Source: Agathobacter sp. (GTDB taxonomy: Bacteria > Bacillota > Clostridia > Lachnospirales > Lachnospiraceae). Taken from it: 37,053 bases of DNA. The stretch is from the NCBI GenBank assembly GCA_022511395.1, contig JAFLRQ010000007.1:1-37053 (forward strand). Direction: 5' to 3'. The notes below the pieces were generated by a model. It saw nothing but the letters and a program-made list of their open reading frames with translations, was not told the origin of the DNA and made no database searches. Numbering within the stretch: the first letter of the stretch is position 1; each line of letters begins with the position of its first letter. Shown here one piece after another: positions 8,327 through 15,989 of this stretch. Both the position numbers and the translations under genes were made by a program.

Positions 8327-9610
8327 CTACACCGTCGTGTTCACGCCGTTGATCGTGGCGTGCTCGTCCTCCGCCATTGGAATCACAAGACATTTCTGCC
8401 CGTCGATCACCCGCGAGCGAATCTGGGACGCTTTCTCCGGCTTGACATGCAGCACCACATCGTATGTCCTCGTCTCCGCAATATACTGGTCAATCTCCTC
8501 CTGTTTCTCCGCGAGCTGCGTCGTGCGCTCCCGCAGTTCATCCTCCTTTTGGTTTAGCTGCAGGGTCAAATCTCCCACCTGATCCTCCAGCGCAAGCTTC
8601 TCCGCCCTCAGCTCATTCTGAACCAGCGCCTTGGCATCAATCAGGTGTCCCACAGCCGGAGGCTCATCGCCAAACGCCTCATCCACGTATTTTTCGATTC
8701 TTGCCGCCTTCTCTTCGGAGATATGGCTCTCCTCCAGAAGCTTGTCCACAACCGTCTTATCGAGCAGGAATACCTCCTCCTCGTCATGCGTCTCCCCATA
8801 CTCGTCCATCATGTCGCTGAGATTCTGCTGCATGTCAAGCAAAACCTCCTCTGTATGCTCATCCTCCGCGCCCAGAACATTGCGGACAATGGAGTGAAAC
8901 GCCATCTTCTGCTCCGTCGCCGTGCGCTTGGCGCCGCACCCCAGGCCGTTAGCCATAAACTCCGAGTGCGGCTCCTTGGTATTCTTTGTGTAAAAGAGCG
9001 TAGAGTGAATGTCCGCGCTGCGGTCCGTGAATGCCGGAAACAGAAACGCCGTGTCCACCGCGCCCACAATCCAGTCCCGGATGCGCGGTCCAATGCGCTG
9101 CTCCTCCTCCAGATAGCCCAATCCCGGCTTGGAGAGATCCACCGGACAGATTGCGCAGATCAGATACTCGTACACCTCCTCCGACTCATCCAGCTTATTG
9201 TTGTCGCTGGTTTTCGTCATCACATCGTAGACGTCGTGAAACAGCAGGATCAGATAATTGCCCGCATGGTCATAGGTATCAATCACCAGGTCATAGTATG
9301 CGTCCAGCAGAGCCTCGTCCTTCAACCCGGTGGCTCTGAGCGCCATAAGAATCTGCTGGCGGCCGCCCGGCTCCTCCTCCTCAACCGGAAACTGCAGCTC
9401 AAGAAGGTTGTTTCCCACCGTACCGGATAATGCCTTGTTGGCAATCTCCAGATACTTGTAGAACTCCTCATCCTCCAGATTCAGAAATGTACTCCCGATC
9501 TTGCACACCTTATTGTGATTGCCGTCTACATAACAACCGACCACGCGAGTGAACGTGGCCGCCTCTTTTTTAAACCTTCTCTTGATCTCCGCAACTTCTT
9601 TTTTGTTCAT
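8327..9610 (-). CDS. DUF4317 domain-containing protein
   Basis: MNKKEVAEIKRRFKKEAATFTRVVGCYVDGNHNKV... recognised as the DUF4317 family; stop codon 3 nt before the GTPase ATG. Confidence 0.8.
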   Translation of the reverse strand: MNKKEVAEIKRRFKKEAATFTRVVGCYVDGNHNKVCKIGSTFLNLEDEEFYKYLEIANKALSGTVGNNLLELQFPVEEEEPGGRQQILMALRATGLKDEALLDAYYDLVIDTYDHAGNYLILLFHDVYDVMTKTSDNNKLDESEEVYEYLICAICPVDLSKPGLGYLEEEQRIGPRIRDWIVGAVDTAFLFPAFTDRSADIHSTLFYTKNTKEPHSEFMANGLGCGAKRTATEQKMAFHSIVRNVLGAEDEHTEEVLLDMQQNLSDMMDEYGETHDEEEVFLLDKTVVDKLLEESHISEEKAARIEKYVDEAFGDEPPAVGHLIDAKALVQNELRAEKLALEDQVGDLTLQLNQKEDELRERTTQLAEKQEEIDQYIAETRTYDVVLHVKPEKASQIRSRVIDGQKCLVIPMAEDEHATINGVNTTV

Positions 9611-9644
9611 GGTCTATCTTCCTTATATCCTCATTCCCGCACAA

Positions 9645-10595
9645 TTACCAGCACAGCACCTCGTGCCCGTTCTCTGTGACAAGCACCATGATTTCCCACT
9701 GGGCAGAAGGCATTCCGTCCTCCGTGTACACCTCCCAGTCGTTTTCGTCATCCACGTAAATTTCCACCTTGCCCATATTGACCATCGGCTCGATGGTGAA
9801 AATCATTCCGGGCGCCATGACCATCTGCGTGCCGCGGACGCTGTTGTAGCCGACCCACGGCTCCTCATGAAACTGTAAGCCCACTCCGTGGCCGCCAATC
9901 TCACGCACAACCGTGTAGCCGTTTGCAAAGGCGTGATCGTGCACGGCCTGACCCATATCGCCGAGAAAGCCCCACGGCTTCACCTCCGCAAGTCCTTTCT
10001 CCACACACTCCTTTGTCACCTCCACGAGGCGCTTTTTCTCAGGGCCGACATCCCCGATGCAGAACATGCGCGAGGAGTCGGAAAAATATCCGTTCAAAAT
10101 CGTGGAGCAGTCCACGTTGACGATATCTCCCTCCCGCAGAAAGCGTTCCTCCAAAGGAAATCCGTGGCACACCTGATCGTTGACCGATGTACACACGCTG
10201 TAGGGATAGCCCTCATAGTTCAATGGGGCCGGGATTCCGCCCATATCCGTCGTCATCTCATAGACGATTTTATCGATCTCGGAAAGCTTCATGCCCTCGC
10301 AGATCTTCGCCTGAATCTCATCCAGCACCGCAATGTTGATCTTGGCACTCTCCTTAATCTTTTCGACCTGCTCGGGCGTTTTAATCAGATTCCGCGACGG
10401 CACCACATGTCCGTTCGCCGCCAGAATGGTCAGTTTATCATCGAATGCTGCGTGGCAGGTCTTGTACTTTTTCGTGCTGCCGCACCAGCAGGGCTCATTT
10501 CGCCCCGGCTTAGGGATCGGCTGCCCTGCATGCGCCTTCCGGGGAGCTCCTGCCCACTTTGCCCCGCCTCTGTTTCCACTGTCTGCTCTCATCAT
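9645..10595 (-). CDS. map: Type I methionine aminopeptidase with N-terminal SEC-C zinc motif
   Basis: N-terminal KPGRNEPCWCGSTKKYKTCH (SEC-C), then MAP core: NVDCSTILNGYFSDSSRMF, GHGVGLQFHEEP, MIFTIEPM. Confidence 0.92.
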   Translation of the reverse strand: MMRADSGNRGGAKWAGAPRKAHAGQPIPKPGRNEPCWCGSTKKYKTCHAAFDDKLTILAANGHVVPSRNLIKTPEQVEKIKESAKINIAVLDEIQAKICEGMKLSEIDKIVYEMTTDMGGIPAPLNYEGYPYSVCTSVNDQVCHGFPLEERFLREGDIVNVDCSTILNGYFSDSSRMFCIGDVGPEKKRLVEVTKECVEKGLAEVKPWGFLGDMGQAVHDHAFANGYTVVREIGGHGVGLQFHEEPWVGYNSVRGTQMVMAPGMIFTIEPMVNMGKVEIYVDDENDWEVYTEDGMPSAQWEIMVLVTENGHEVLCW

Positions 10596-10640
10596 CCTGT
10601 CCCTCTTATTATGTATTGGCTCCGCAAAGCACCCGTCCGA

Positions 10641-11342
10641 TTAAGAATCGTCACGGTTCTCCCGCCGCTCATGTCTCAGCGTCACATTCCCGAAGGGAAC
10701 GCGCCTCCACAGCTCTTTGCGTACCTTATATTTCTGAGCAGAAAGCAGCTCTTTGTATGCTGCCTGTTCAATATCGTAATCCCCCTCGTCTGCTCCGGTG
10801 ATCTGTTCATAAATACTCTGATACTTTTCCGCGAGGGCGACCCTCCTCATGCTCTCAAAGATATCGTCTTTTGTCACCCCAAGTCTTTCGACCTTTTCAT
10901 CCTCCACAAGATCCTGCCAGAAATTCGTCTGCTCAAAGAGCAGCTTGGCCTCCTCCTCGTCAGCCAGCGTCACTCCGTCCTCATCCGCCATATCCGAGAA
11001 AATCACATCATGGATCGCCATCTGCATGGCGGCGTTGCGCGCCTGCACACGAATAAATACCTTGTCAATCTGGACATTCCAATACCGCGAGGTATCCCCC
11101 GGATCATAGATGAGCGCCTGCTTCTGCACCAGCGCCTCCTCATAGGCCACGTAAAACGCGAGCTTGCGGAGTGTCAACTCCTCCCCGTTCACCACGGCCG
11201 CCACCTTATCCAGAGAGGATGCATAGTCCAGCTTACCCCGGCCTCCCGCCGTCGTCTCCCGATACACAACAAAAATGACGACAATACAAGCCAGCGCAAC
11301 GGTAATCAAAAACTTTCTCTTTATCCGAGCGTCCATCTGCAA
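10641..11342 (-). CDS. Membrane-anchored SurA/PrsA N-terminal-like (peptidylprolyl-isomerase-associated) protein
   Basis: N-terminal TM anchor (KFLITVALACIVVIFVVY), then VAAVVNGEELTLRKLAFYVAYEE, a SurA-N-like helical pattern; no clear PPIase catalytic domain. Confidence 0.45.
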   Translation of the reverse strand: MQMDARIKRKFLITVALACIVVIFVVYRETTAGGRGKLDYASSLDKVAAVVNGEELTLRKLAFYVAYEEALVQKQALIYDPGDTSRYWNVQIDKVFIRVQARNAAMQMAIHDVIFSDMADEDGVTLADEEEAKLLFEQTNFWQDLVEDEKVERLGVTKDDIFESMRRVALAEKYQSIYEQITGADEGDYDIEQAAYKELLSAQKYKVRKELWRRVPFGNVTLRHERRENRDDS

Positions 11343-11346
11343 TCTC

Positions 11347-12546
11347 CTACAGCAGTCTGCGAATCGCCGTAATCGTATGGCAGTTTACGGAGCGGTTTCT
11401 TGTGATTCCCGCCCTAGTTGACTGCGCTTCCACAATCAGCCCGTTGCCGATATAGATTGCCACATGTCCCGGATACACCACGACATCCCCGGGCTTGATG
11501 TTCTCGTAAGCGACCGGCTGTCCAACCGTCTTAAACGATTGGGAATAGCGCGGCGTGCTAATGCCGAAATGCTGGTAGATCAGATGTACAAAACCGGAAC
11601 AGTCACAGCCGTTGGTCAGGCTGTTGCCGCCCCACCGATAGGGATTTCCCACAAACTGCAGCGCGTAGTTCACCAGCTCTGTGTTTGACACATTTGTTGC
11701 AAACGCCGGATTATAGCTTGGGTCCTTCAAATACGCGGCGCTTCCAAGCCCGCTCGCCCCGGTGCCGCCGCCCTCATACTGAGCCGCTGCCGCCCTTGCC
11801 GCTGCCGCCTCGCGCTCCCGTATGATGCGCTCCTGATCTATGATTGTCTGCCGGTACTTTTCCACCGCCTTCTGTGCGTTGGCCAGCTGGGTTGCATACT
11901 CTGCCTTCTTTTTGTTGAGGGCCGCAATCAGCGTCTCCAGCTTGTCCTGCTGCCGCTCATAATCCTCCTGCATGGCAAGCAGATTGTCCATCTCCATGGC
12001 AAGCTGGCGCCCCCAGTCCTCCACCATCTGCACCGCAATCTGGTAGTTTTCCATCAGCTCCCGGTCAGACTCGTACAGGTCCTTGACGTATTCCGCCCGG
12101 TTGAGCATCTCGCCGATGCCGTCCGACTCAAAAATCGCTGTCAACAGCGAGTTTCCGATGCTGTTCTCATACATGTACTGAATGCGCAGCTTCATCGCCT
12201 CGTACTGCTCGGCCTCTGTCTCCTGCGCCTGAATCAGCTCTTCCGCAGCCCGCTCTACCGCCGCCTGCTTGTCCACGATATCCTGGCTCAGCTGATCCAT
12301 TTTTTTGACCAGCGCATCCATATCTGCGGCGGCCTTCTTGATATCCGCCTCCACCTCCTGCTGGTTGTTCTTGATATCCTCAATCTGCTGGCTGGCATGC
12401 TCCATATCGTCCTTCGCCTTATCGCGAATCTCCTCCGGCGAGCGGGCGTATGGCACATCCGCCTCTGCCGCCAGCGCTGCCGCCAATGCCGCAATCAGAA
12501 AAATCGAACATAACCGCTTGTATATTCTATATCTATGTGTATGCAT
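11347..12546 (-). CDS. Secreted NlpC/P60 (C40) peptidoglycan endopeptidase with coiled-coil N-terminus
   Basis: Start ATG 12546 preceded by GGGAGGTAATTAT; signal peptide, long coiled coil, C40 motif NGCDCSGFVHLIYQHFGI...PGDVVVYPGHVAIYIGNG. The ORF track start (12714) is too far upstream. Confidence 0.87.
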   Translation of the reverse strand: MHTHRYRIYKRLCSIFLIAALAAALAAEADVPYARSPEEIRDKAKDDMEHASQQIEDIKNNQQEVEADIKKAAADMDALVKKMDQLSQDIVDKQAAVERAAEELIQAQETEAEQYEAMKLRIQYMYENSIGNSLLTAIFESDGIGEMLNRAEYVKDLYESDRELMENYQIAVQMVEDWGRQLAMEMDNLLAMQEDYERQQDKLETLIAALNKKKAEYATQLANAQKAVEKYRQTIIDQERIIREREAAAARAAAAQYEGGGTGASGLGSAAYLKDPSYNPAFATNVSNTELVNYALQFVGNPYRWGGNSLTNGCDCSGFVHLIYQHFGISTPRYSQSFKTVGQPVAYENIKPGDVVVYPGHVAIYIGNGLIVEAQSTRAGITRNRSVNCHTITAIRRLL

Positions 12547-12653
12547 ATAATTACCTCCCATCCTTAGTCCTTTCTCTATTTTATCACATTTCAGAGCTTT
12601 TTCTACTGTTTTTACGCATTTTATCCGAAAATTTATTGTTAAAACGCCATTTT

Positions 12654-12692
12654 TCAAAAAAGAGCCGCCCTGCCAGAAGGCAGAACGGCTCT
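12654..12692 (-). terminator. Intrinsic terminator downstream of sipL-like gene
   Basis: On minus: AGAGCCGTTCTGCC-ttct-GGCAGGGCGGCTCTTTTTT; stem plus U-tract. Confidence 0.8.
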
Positions 12693-12701
12693 CAAAATTA
12701 C

Positions 12702-14264
12702 TTATCCAACACATTTCACAATCAAAATCTTATCTCCGGCTTTGAGCTTCGGGCTTTTCAGCCCGTTCGTCTCAACAATCTCCTGCTCGGTTGTGTGATA
12801 TCGCTTGGCAATATCCCAGAGCTGTTCATCCTCCTGCGCAATGTAGCCGATCAGCCCCGGCTGGCGCTCCAGCAGCTCCTCGTCCTGCCCCTCCGCCTGG
12901 ACATCCACAATTTTTTCAAACTTCTCCTCGGTCAGCACAAGCGTCGAGAGACTGACGGAGGCTTTGACCTCATATCGGTCATTGTCCAGAAGATTTACCT
13001 GCAGCTGGTCGATGCCCGGCTCCATCTCATAACAGACTTTTTGCCCGTTTGCCACAAGTCCCGGAATATCGATGATCTGGGAGAAGGGCACTTGGGCGGA
13101 TGTGTGGCTGAGCGGACATCCGTCGTCCGCTGTCGTGTACAGGATATGTAAGAGCAGCAGCCCCTCCACCGACAGCCCGTTATCTACCGGCTCCACACTG
13201 TCCACCTGAATGCACCCCTCCACGCTGGAGAGCTGCAAAATTTTCTCCTGCCCCTCATCGATGGACAGCTGTTCGGACAGCCGCAGCTTCGCCACATTTT
13301 TCATCAACAGCGAGAACGCGCTCATCCTCTGCCTCTGTATGTTCAGCTTTTTCTTCAGCGCATATGCATCCGTCAGCACGGATACCTTTGCCTCGTTCCA
13401 CACCTTCTGATCCACCTCAAAGGTCATATCCAGCGACAGCGTGCGCGGTTCCCCATCGTAGTCATTGATCGCCTCAAGCACAATCTCCGCCGGAGAGATG
13501 CAGCTCCAGCACAGCGACTGCTCCTCCTGCGCCGCGCACTCCATCGTGCCCGAAAACGGAACCATGGTCTCAAACCAGACCAGTTGGCCGTCCTCCGCAG
13601 CGTAGAGAAGGGCGATATGCGCCTCTCCGTTGAGCTGTACCCGTCCCTTGCCGGGAACCGTCTCGCGGTTGCGGATATCCACGTTGTGATAGATCATCCG
13701 GCTGACATTCGGGTTGGATCCCGGAAGATTAATCTCATTGTGCGTGCGGATAATGTCATGATCCAGAGCCGCAAGGAGCAGCATTTCCTTCTCCTCCTGC
13801 CGCTGCTGCACATCCGCCTCTCCCAGTATCGCGCCGACAATCGCCTCCTCGCTCTGCCGCTCTGCGGTCGCCGTGATCTCCACCAGCGCGCGGATGGCAA
13901 GCTTGCGTGAATTGATCGCGGAGATTGCAAGGTCCGTAAGCTGCCCCACAAGTCTCACATGGTCAGTCTCCTCCACGCCCTCCATGGCAATTTTCTCCCC
14001 GAAATCCACGGTTCCTTCCAGACTTTCCAGCTTCCCCTCCTGGTCGTCACTCCGGTACAAAACAACAAACCGCAGCTTTCCGGTCACCCACACCGTCTGA
14101 TTCGTGATCTTTGTCTCCTCAAAGCTCACGGTTCCCCTGGCATGTATGATTTTGACCACATCCGGCTTATTGTCCTTCACGATACAGTCGTCATCCAAAG
14201 TGATCTGGGTAAATGCTCTGCATGTTAAGGTATTCTGTTTCAGTATCTGCTTTTCTAATTCCAC
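12702..14264 (-). CDS. sipL: DUF3794-repeat and LysM protein, SipL-like (spore coat morphogenesis, SpoIVA partner)
   Basis: DUF3794-type repeats ('YHNVDIRNRETVPGKGRVQLNGEAHIALLYAAEDG') with C-terminal LysM 'LWDIAKRYHTTEQEIVETNGLKSPKLKAGDKILIVK'. GTG start at 14264 with GAGGGA upstream. Confidence 0.78.
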   Translation of the reverse strand: MELEKQILKQNTLTCRAFTQITLDDDCIVKDNKPDVVKIIHARGTVSFEETKITNQTVWVTGKLRFVVLYRSDDQEGKLESLEGTVDFGEKIAMEGVEETDHVRLVGQLTDLAISAINSRKLAIRALVEITATAERQSEEAIVGAILGEADVQQRQEEKEMLLLAALDHDIIRTHNEINLPGSNPNVSRMIYHNVDIRNRETVPGKGRVQLNGEAHIALLYAAEDGQLVWFETMVPFSGTMECAAQEEQSLCWSCISPAEIVLEAINDYDGEPRTLSLDMTFEVDQKVWNEAKVSVLTDAYALKKKLNIQRQRMSAFSLLMKNVAKLRLSEQLSIDEGQEKILQLSSVEGCIQVDSVEPVDNGLSVEGLLLLHILYTTADDGCPLSHTSAQVPFSQIIDIPGLVANGQKVCYEMEPGIDQLQVNLLDNDRYEVKASVSLSTLVLTEEKFEKIVDVQAEGQDEELLERQPGLIGYIAQEDEQLWDIAKRYHTTEQEIVETNGLKSPKLKAGDKILIVKCVG

Positions 14265-14265
14265 A

Positions 14266-14322
14266 AAAAATCCCTCACTTTGCTATCGGTATAAAAATAC
14301 TTATGCAAAGTCAGGGATTTTT
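14266..14322. repeat. 18-bp near-perfect inverted repeat overlapping the sipL Shine-Dalgarno
   Basis: AAAAATCCCTCACTTTGC (14266-14283) and GCAAAGTCAGGGATTTTT (14305-14322): 17/18 complementary, 21-nt loop. Confidence 0.85.
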
Positions 14323-14349
14323 ATTCCATATTTCGTCCAACTTCCGCAA

Positions 14350-14592
14350 TTAGCAGAGTTTCATCCGGATGTCCTTTGTGATGATATCCGTATAGCTGAA
14401 AGAAAGCAACTGAGGAGGATTCTCCTGGCGCTCATCGTCAATCAGCACGGTGAACACGCTCGGATAGGTCTTTTGGATCACACCCTCCTGAATATCCACT
14501 TTGTTTCGTCCGCGATCCAGCTGGATCATAACACGGCTTCCGCACTGTCTCTTAACGGATGCACGAACCTTCCCGATTAATGACTGTTCCAT
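14350..14592 (-). CDS. veg: Veg family protein
   Basis: 80 aa; ...GRNKVDIQEGVIQKTYPSVFTVLIDDERQ...LLSFSYTDIITKDIRMKLC resembles Veg (TYPSVF, SYxDI). Confidence 0.85.
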   Translation of the reverse strand: MEQSLIGKVRASVKRQCGSRVMIQLDRGRNKVDIQEGVIQKTYPSVFTVLIDDERQENPPQLLSFSYTDIITKDIRMKLC

Positions 14593-14650
14593 ATTGCCCT
14601 CCTCTATTTTGCGTCGTAGATTCTAGATATATACAACATCTAGTATCTTG

Positions 14651-14679
14651 AGTATAACAGAGGATCAATCTGTTGACAA
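14651..14679 (-). promoter_or_regulatory. sigmaA promoter of veg (TTGTCA-17-TATACT)
   Basis: On minus, -35 TTGTCA (14679..14674), 17-bp spacer, -10 TATACT (14656..14651), followed by GAGGAGGG RBS. Confidence 0.75.
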
Positions 14680-14706
14680 TAGTACAAAAGTACCTATTGG
14701 CAAATT

Positions 14707-15141
14707 TTACTCAAAAACCACCTGCTCCTCTCTCAATTCCGTCTTCAAAACCAGATAGGGATAACTGGGCGCCGTGCTCACCTGTTCCCCCGGTGACGGC
14801 CCGGTGAGCAGGGTTGAGACACAGATTGCGTTTTCCGCCAGATAGCAGGCCTTCACCTGAATGCTGTAACCGCCGGTCTCCTGTTCCCCGTAGCCTCTTG
14901 CAATGTACAAAAACTCATTGTCGCTGTATGTCAGTGTAAATTCAGCCTCCTTTTTCGCCTCAATCTGTGACGCCAGCGTCTCCGGCAAATCTGCCGGACG
15001 TACCACTGTGTACTCCAAATCCGCGATTTTCTCCCTTCCCTGCCGTATCACGCAGCCCGTAAGCAGCGAGCCGACGGCCAGAACCAGCAGGATCATGGCC
15101 ATGTATCTGCAGTGCTTGACTGTTTTCATAGCATTCTCCAA
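14707..15141 (-). CDS. Lipoprotein with PrcB-like C-terminal domain
   Basis: Lipobox GSLLTGC; 'YIARGYGEQETGGYSIQVKACYLAENAICVSTLLTGPSPGEQVSTAPSYPYLVLK' fits the PrcB_C pattern (GExxTGGYS...YPY). Confidence 0.6.
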   Translation of the reverse strand: MENAMKTVKHCRYMAMILLVLAVGSLLTGCVIRQGREKIADLEYTVVRPADLPETLASQIEAKKEAEFTLTYSDNEFLYIARGYGEQETGGYSIQVKACYLAENAICVSTLLTGPSPGEQVSTAPSYPYLVLKTELREEQVVFE

Positions 15142-15172
15142 ATAAGTCTTATGCTATCCTACGCGCACTTTG

Positions 15173-15200
15173 TTGATTTTATTCTGGATTTTGGTATAAT
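15173..15200 (+). promoter_or_regulatory. sigmaA-like promoter for plsC (TTGATT-16-TATAAT)
   Basis: TTGATT 15173-15178, 16-bp spacer, TATAAT 15195-15200; AAGGAG RBS at 15218-15223. Confidence 0.6.
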
Positions 15201-15229
15201 AACAAAAGGATCATTTTAAGGAGAATATT

Positions 15230-15973
15230 ATGAGAACAATTGCAGTTGTAGTGTATGTATTCTTTTTTCTCGTGCTCGGTCTCCCCGTGCTGGCTGTGGA
15301 CTGGGTTATCCGAAAATTCAACCCAAGGGTCTCTGAAATCTGCCAGCTTCGGATTGTACAGTGGGGATTTCGCTGTGTCTGTTTCCTGTCCGGAGTCCGC
15401 CTCACAGTGATCGGGGAGGAAAATGTCCCAAAAGATCAGGCAGTTCTCTATATCGGCAATCACCGCAGCTTTTTTGACATTGTCATCACCTATGCCCGCT
15501 GCCCCCGGCCCACCGGCTATATCTCAAAGGACGGTGTGGATAAGGTGCCGATCTTAGGGCTTGTCATGCGCCGGCTCCACTGCCTGTTTTTGGATCGGAA
15601 CGACCCCAAGCAGGGGCTGAAGGTCATCCTTACCGCCGTCGAAAAGGTAAAGTCCGGCATCTCCATCTGCGTGTTTCCTGAGGGCTCAAGAAATAAGGAC
15701 AGCTCGGATCCTCTGAGCCTGCTCCCCTTCAAGGAGGGAACCTTCAAGATTGCTCAAAAGACCGGCTGCCCGATCATCCCTATGGCATTAATTGGCACTG
15801 CGGATATCTTTGAAAACCAGTTCCCATGGATCAAACGCGCAAAGGTCACGCTGATCTACGGAACCCCCATCCTCCCAGGCACATTGGAGAAGGAGGATCA
15901 GAAGCACCTTGGCGCATACTGTCAGGGTGTCATCCACAAGATGCTTTCCGAACACATTCACACAGCCCCCTGA
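15230..15973 (+). CDS. plsC: 1-acyl-sn-glycerol-3-phosphate acyltransferase
   Basis: NHRSFFD (HX4D) and FPEGSRN motifs; N-terminal TM. Confidence 0.88.
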   Translation: MRTIAVVVYVFFFLVLGLPVLAVDWVIRKFNPRVSEICQLRIVQWGFRCVCFLSGVRLTVIGEENVPKDQAVLYIGNHRSFFDIVITYARCPRPTGYISKDGVDKVPILGLVMRRLHCLFLDRNDPKQGLKVILTAVEKVKSGISICVFPEGSRNKDSSDPLSLLPFKEGTFKIAQKTGCPIIPMALIGTADIFENQFPWIKRAKVTLIYGTPILPGTLEKEDQKHLGAYCQGVIHKMLSEHIHTAP

Positions 15974-15989
15974 TCTCAGGCGGGCTGTG
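15961..15989. repeat. Inverted repeat spanning the stop codons of convergent plsC and ftsH
   Basis: CACAGCCC CCTGA tc TCAGG c GGGCTGTG: 8-bp + 5-bp stems with one bulge; both stop codons lie in the apical part. Confidence 0.75.

Noticed and set aside
9888-11372. 494-aa plus-strand ORF
   Set aside because: Antisense to map and the SurA-like gene; low-complexity His/Arg/Leu-rich translation typical of shadow ORFs; no RBS or recognisable domain.
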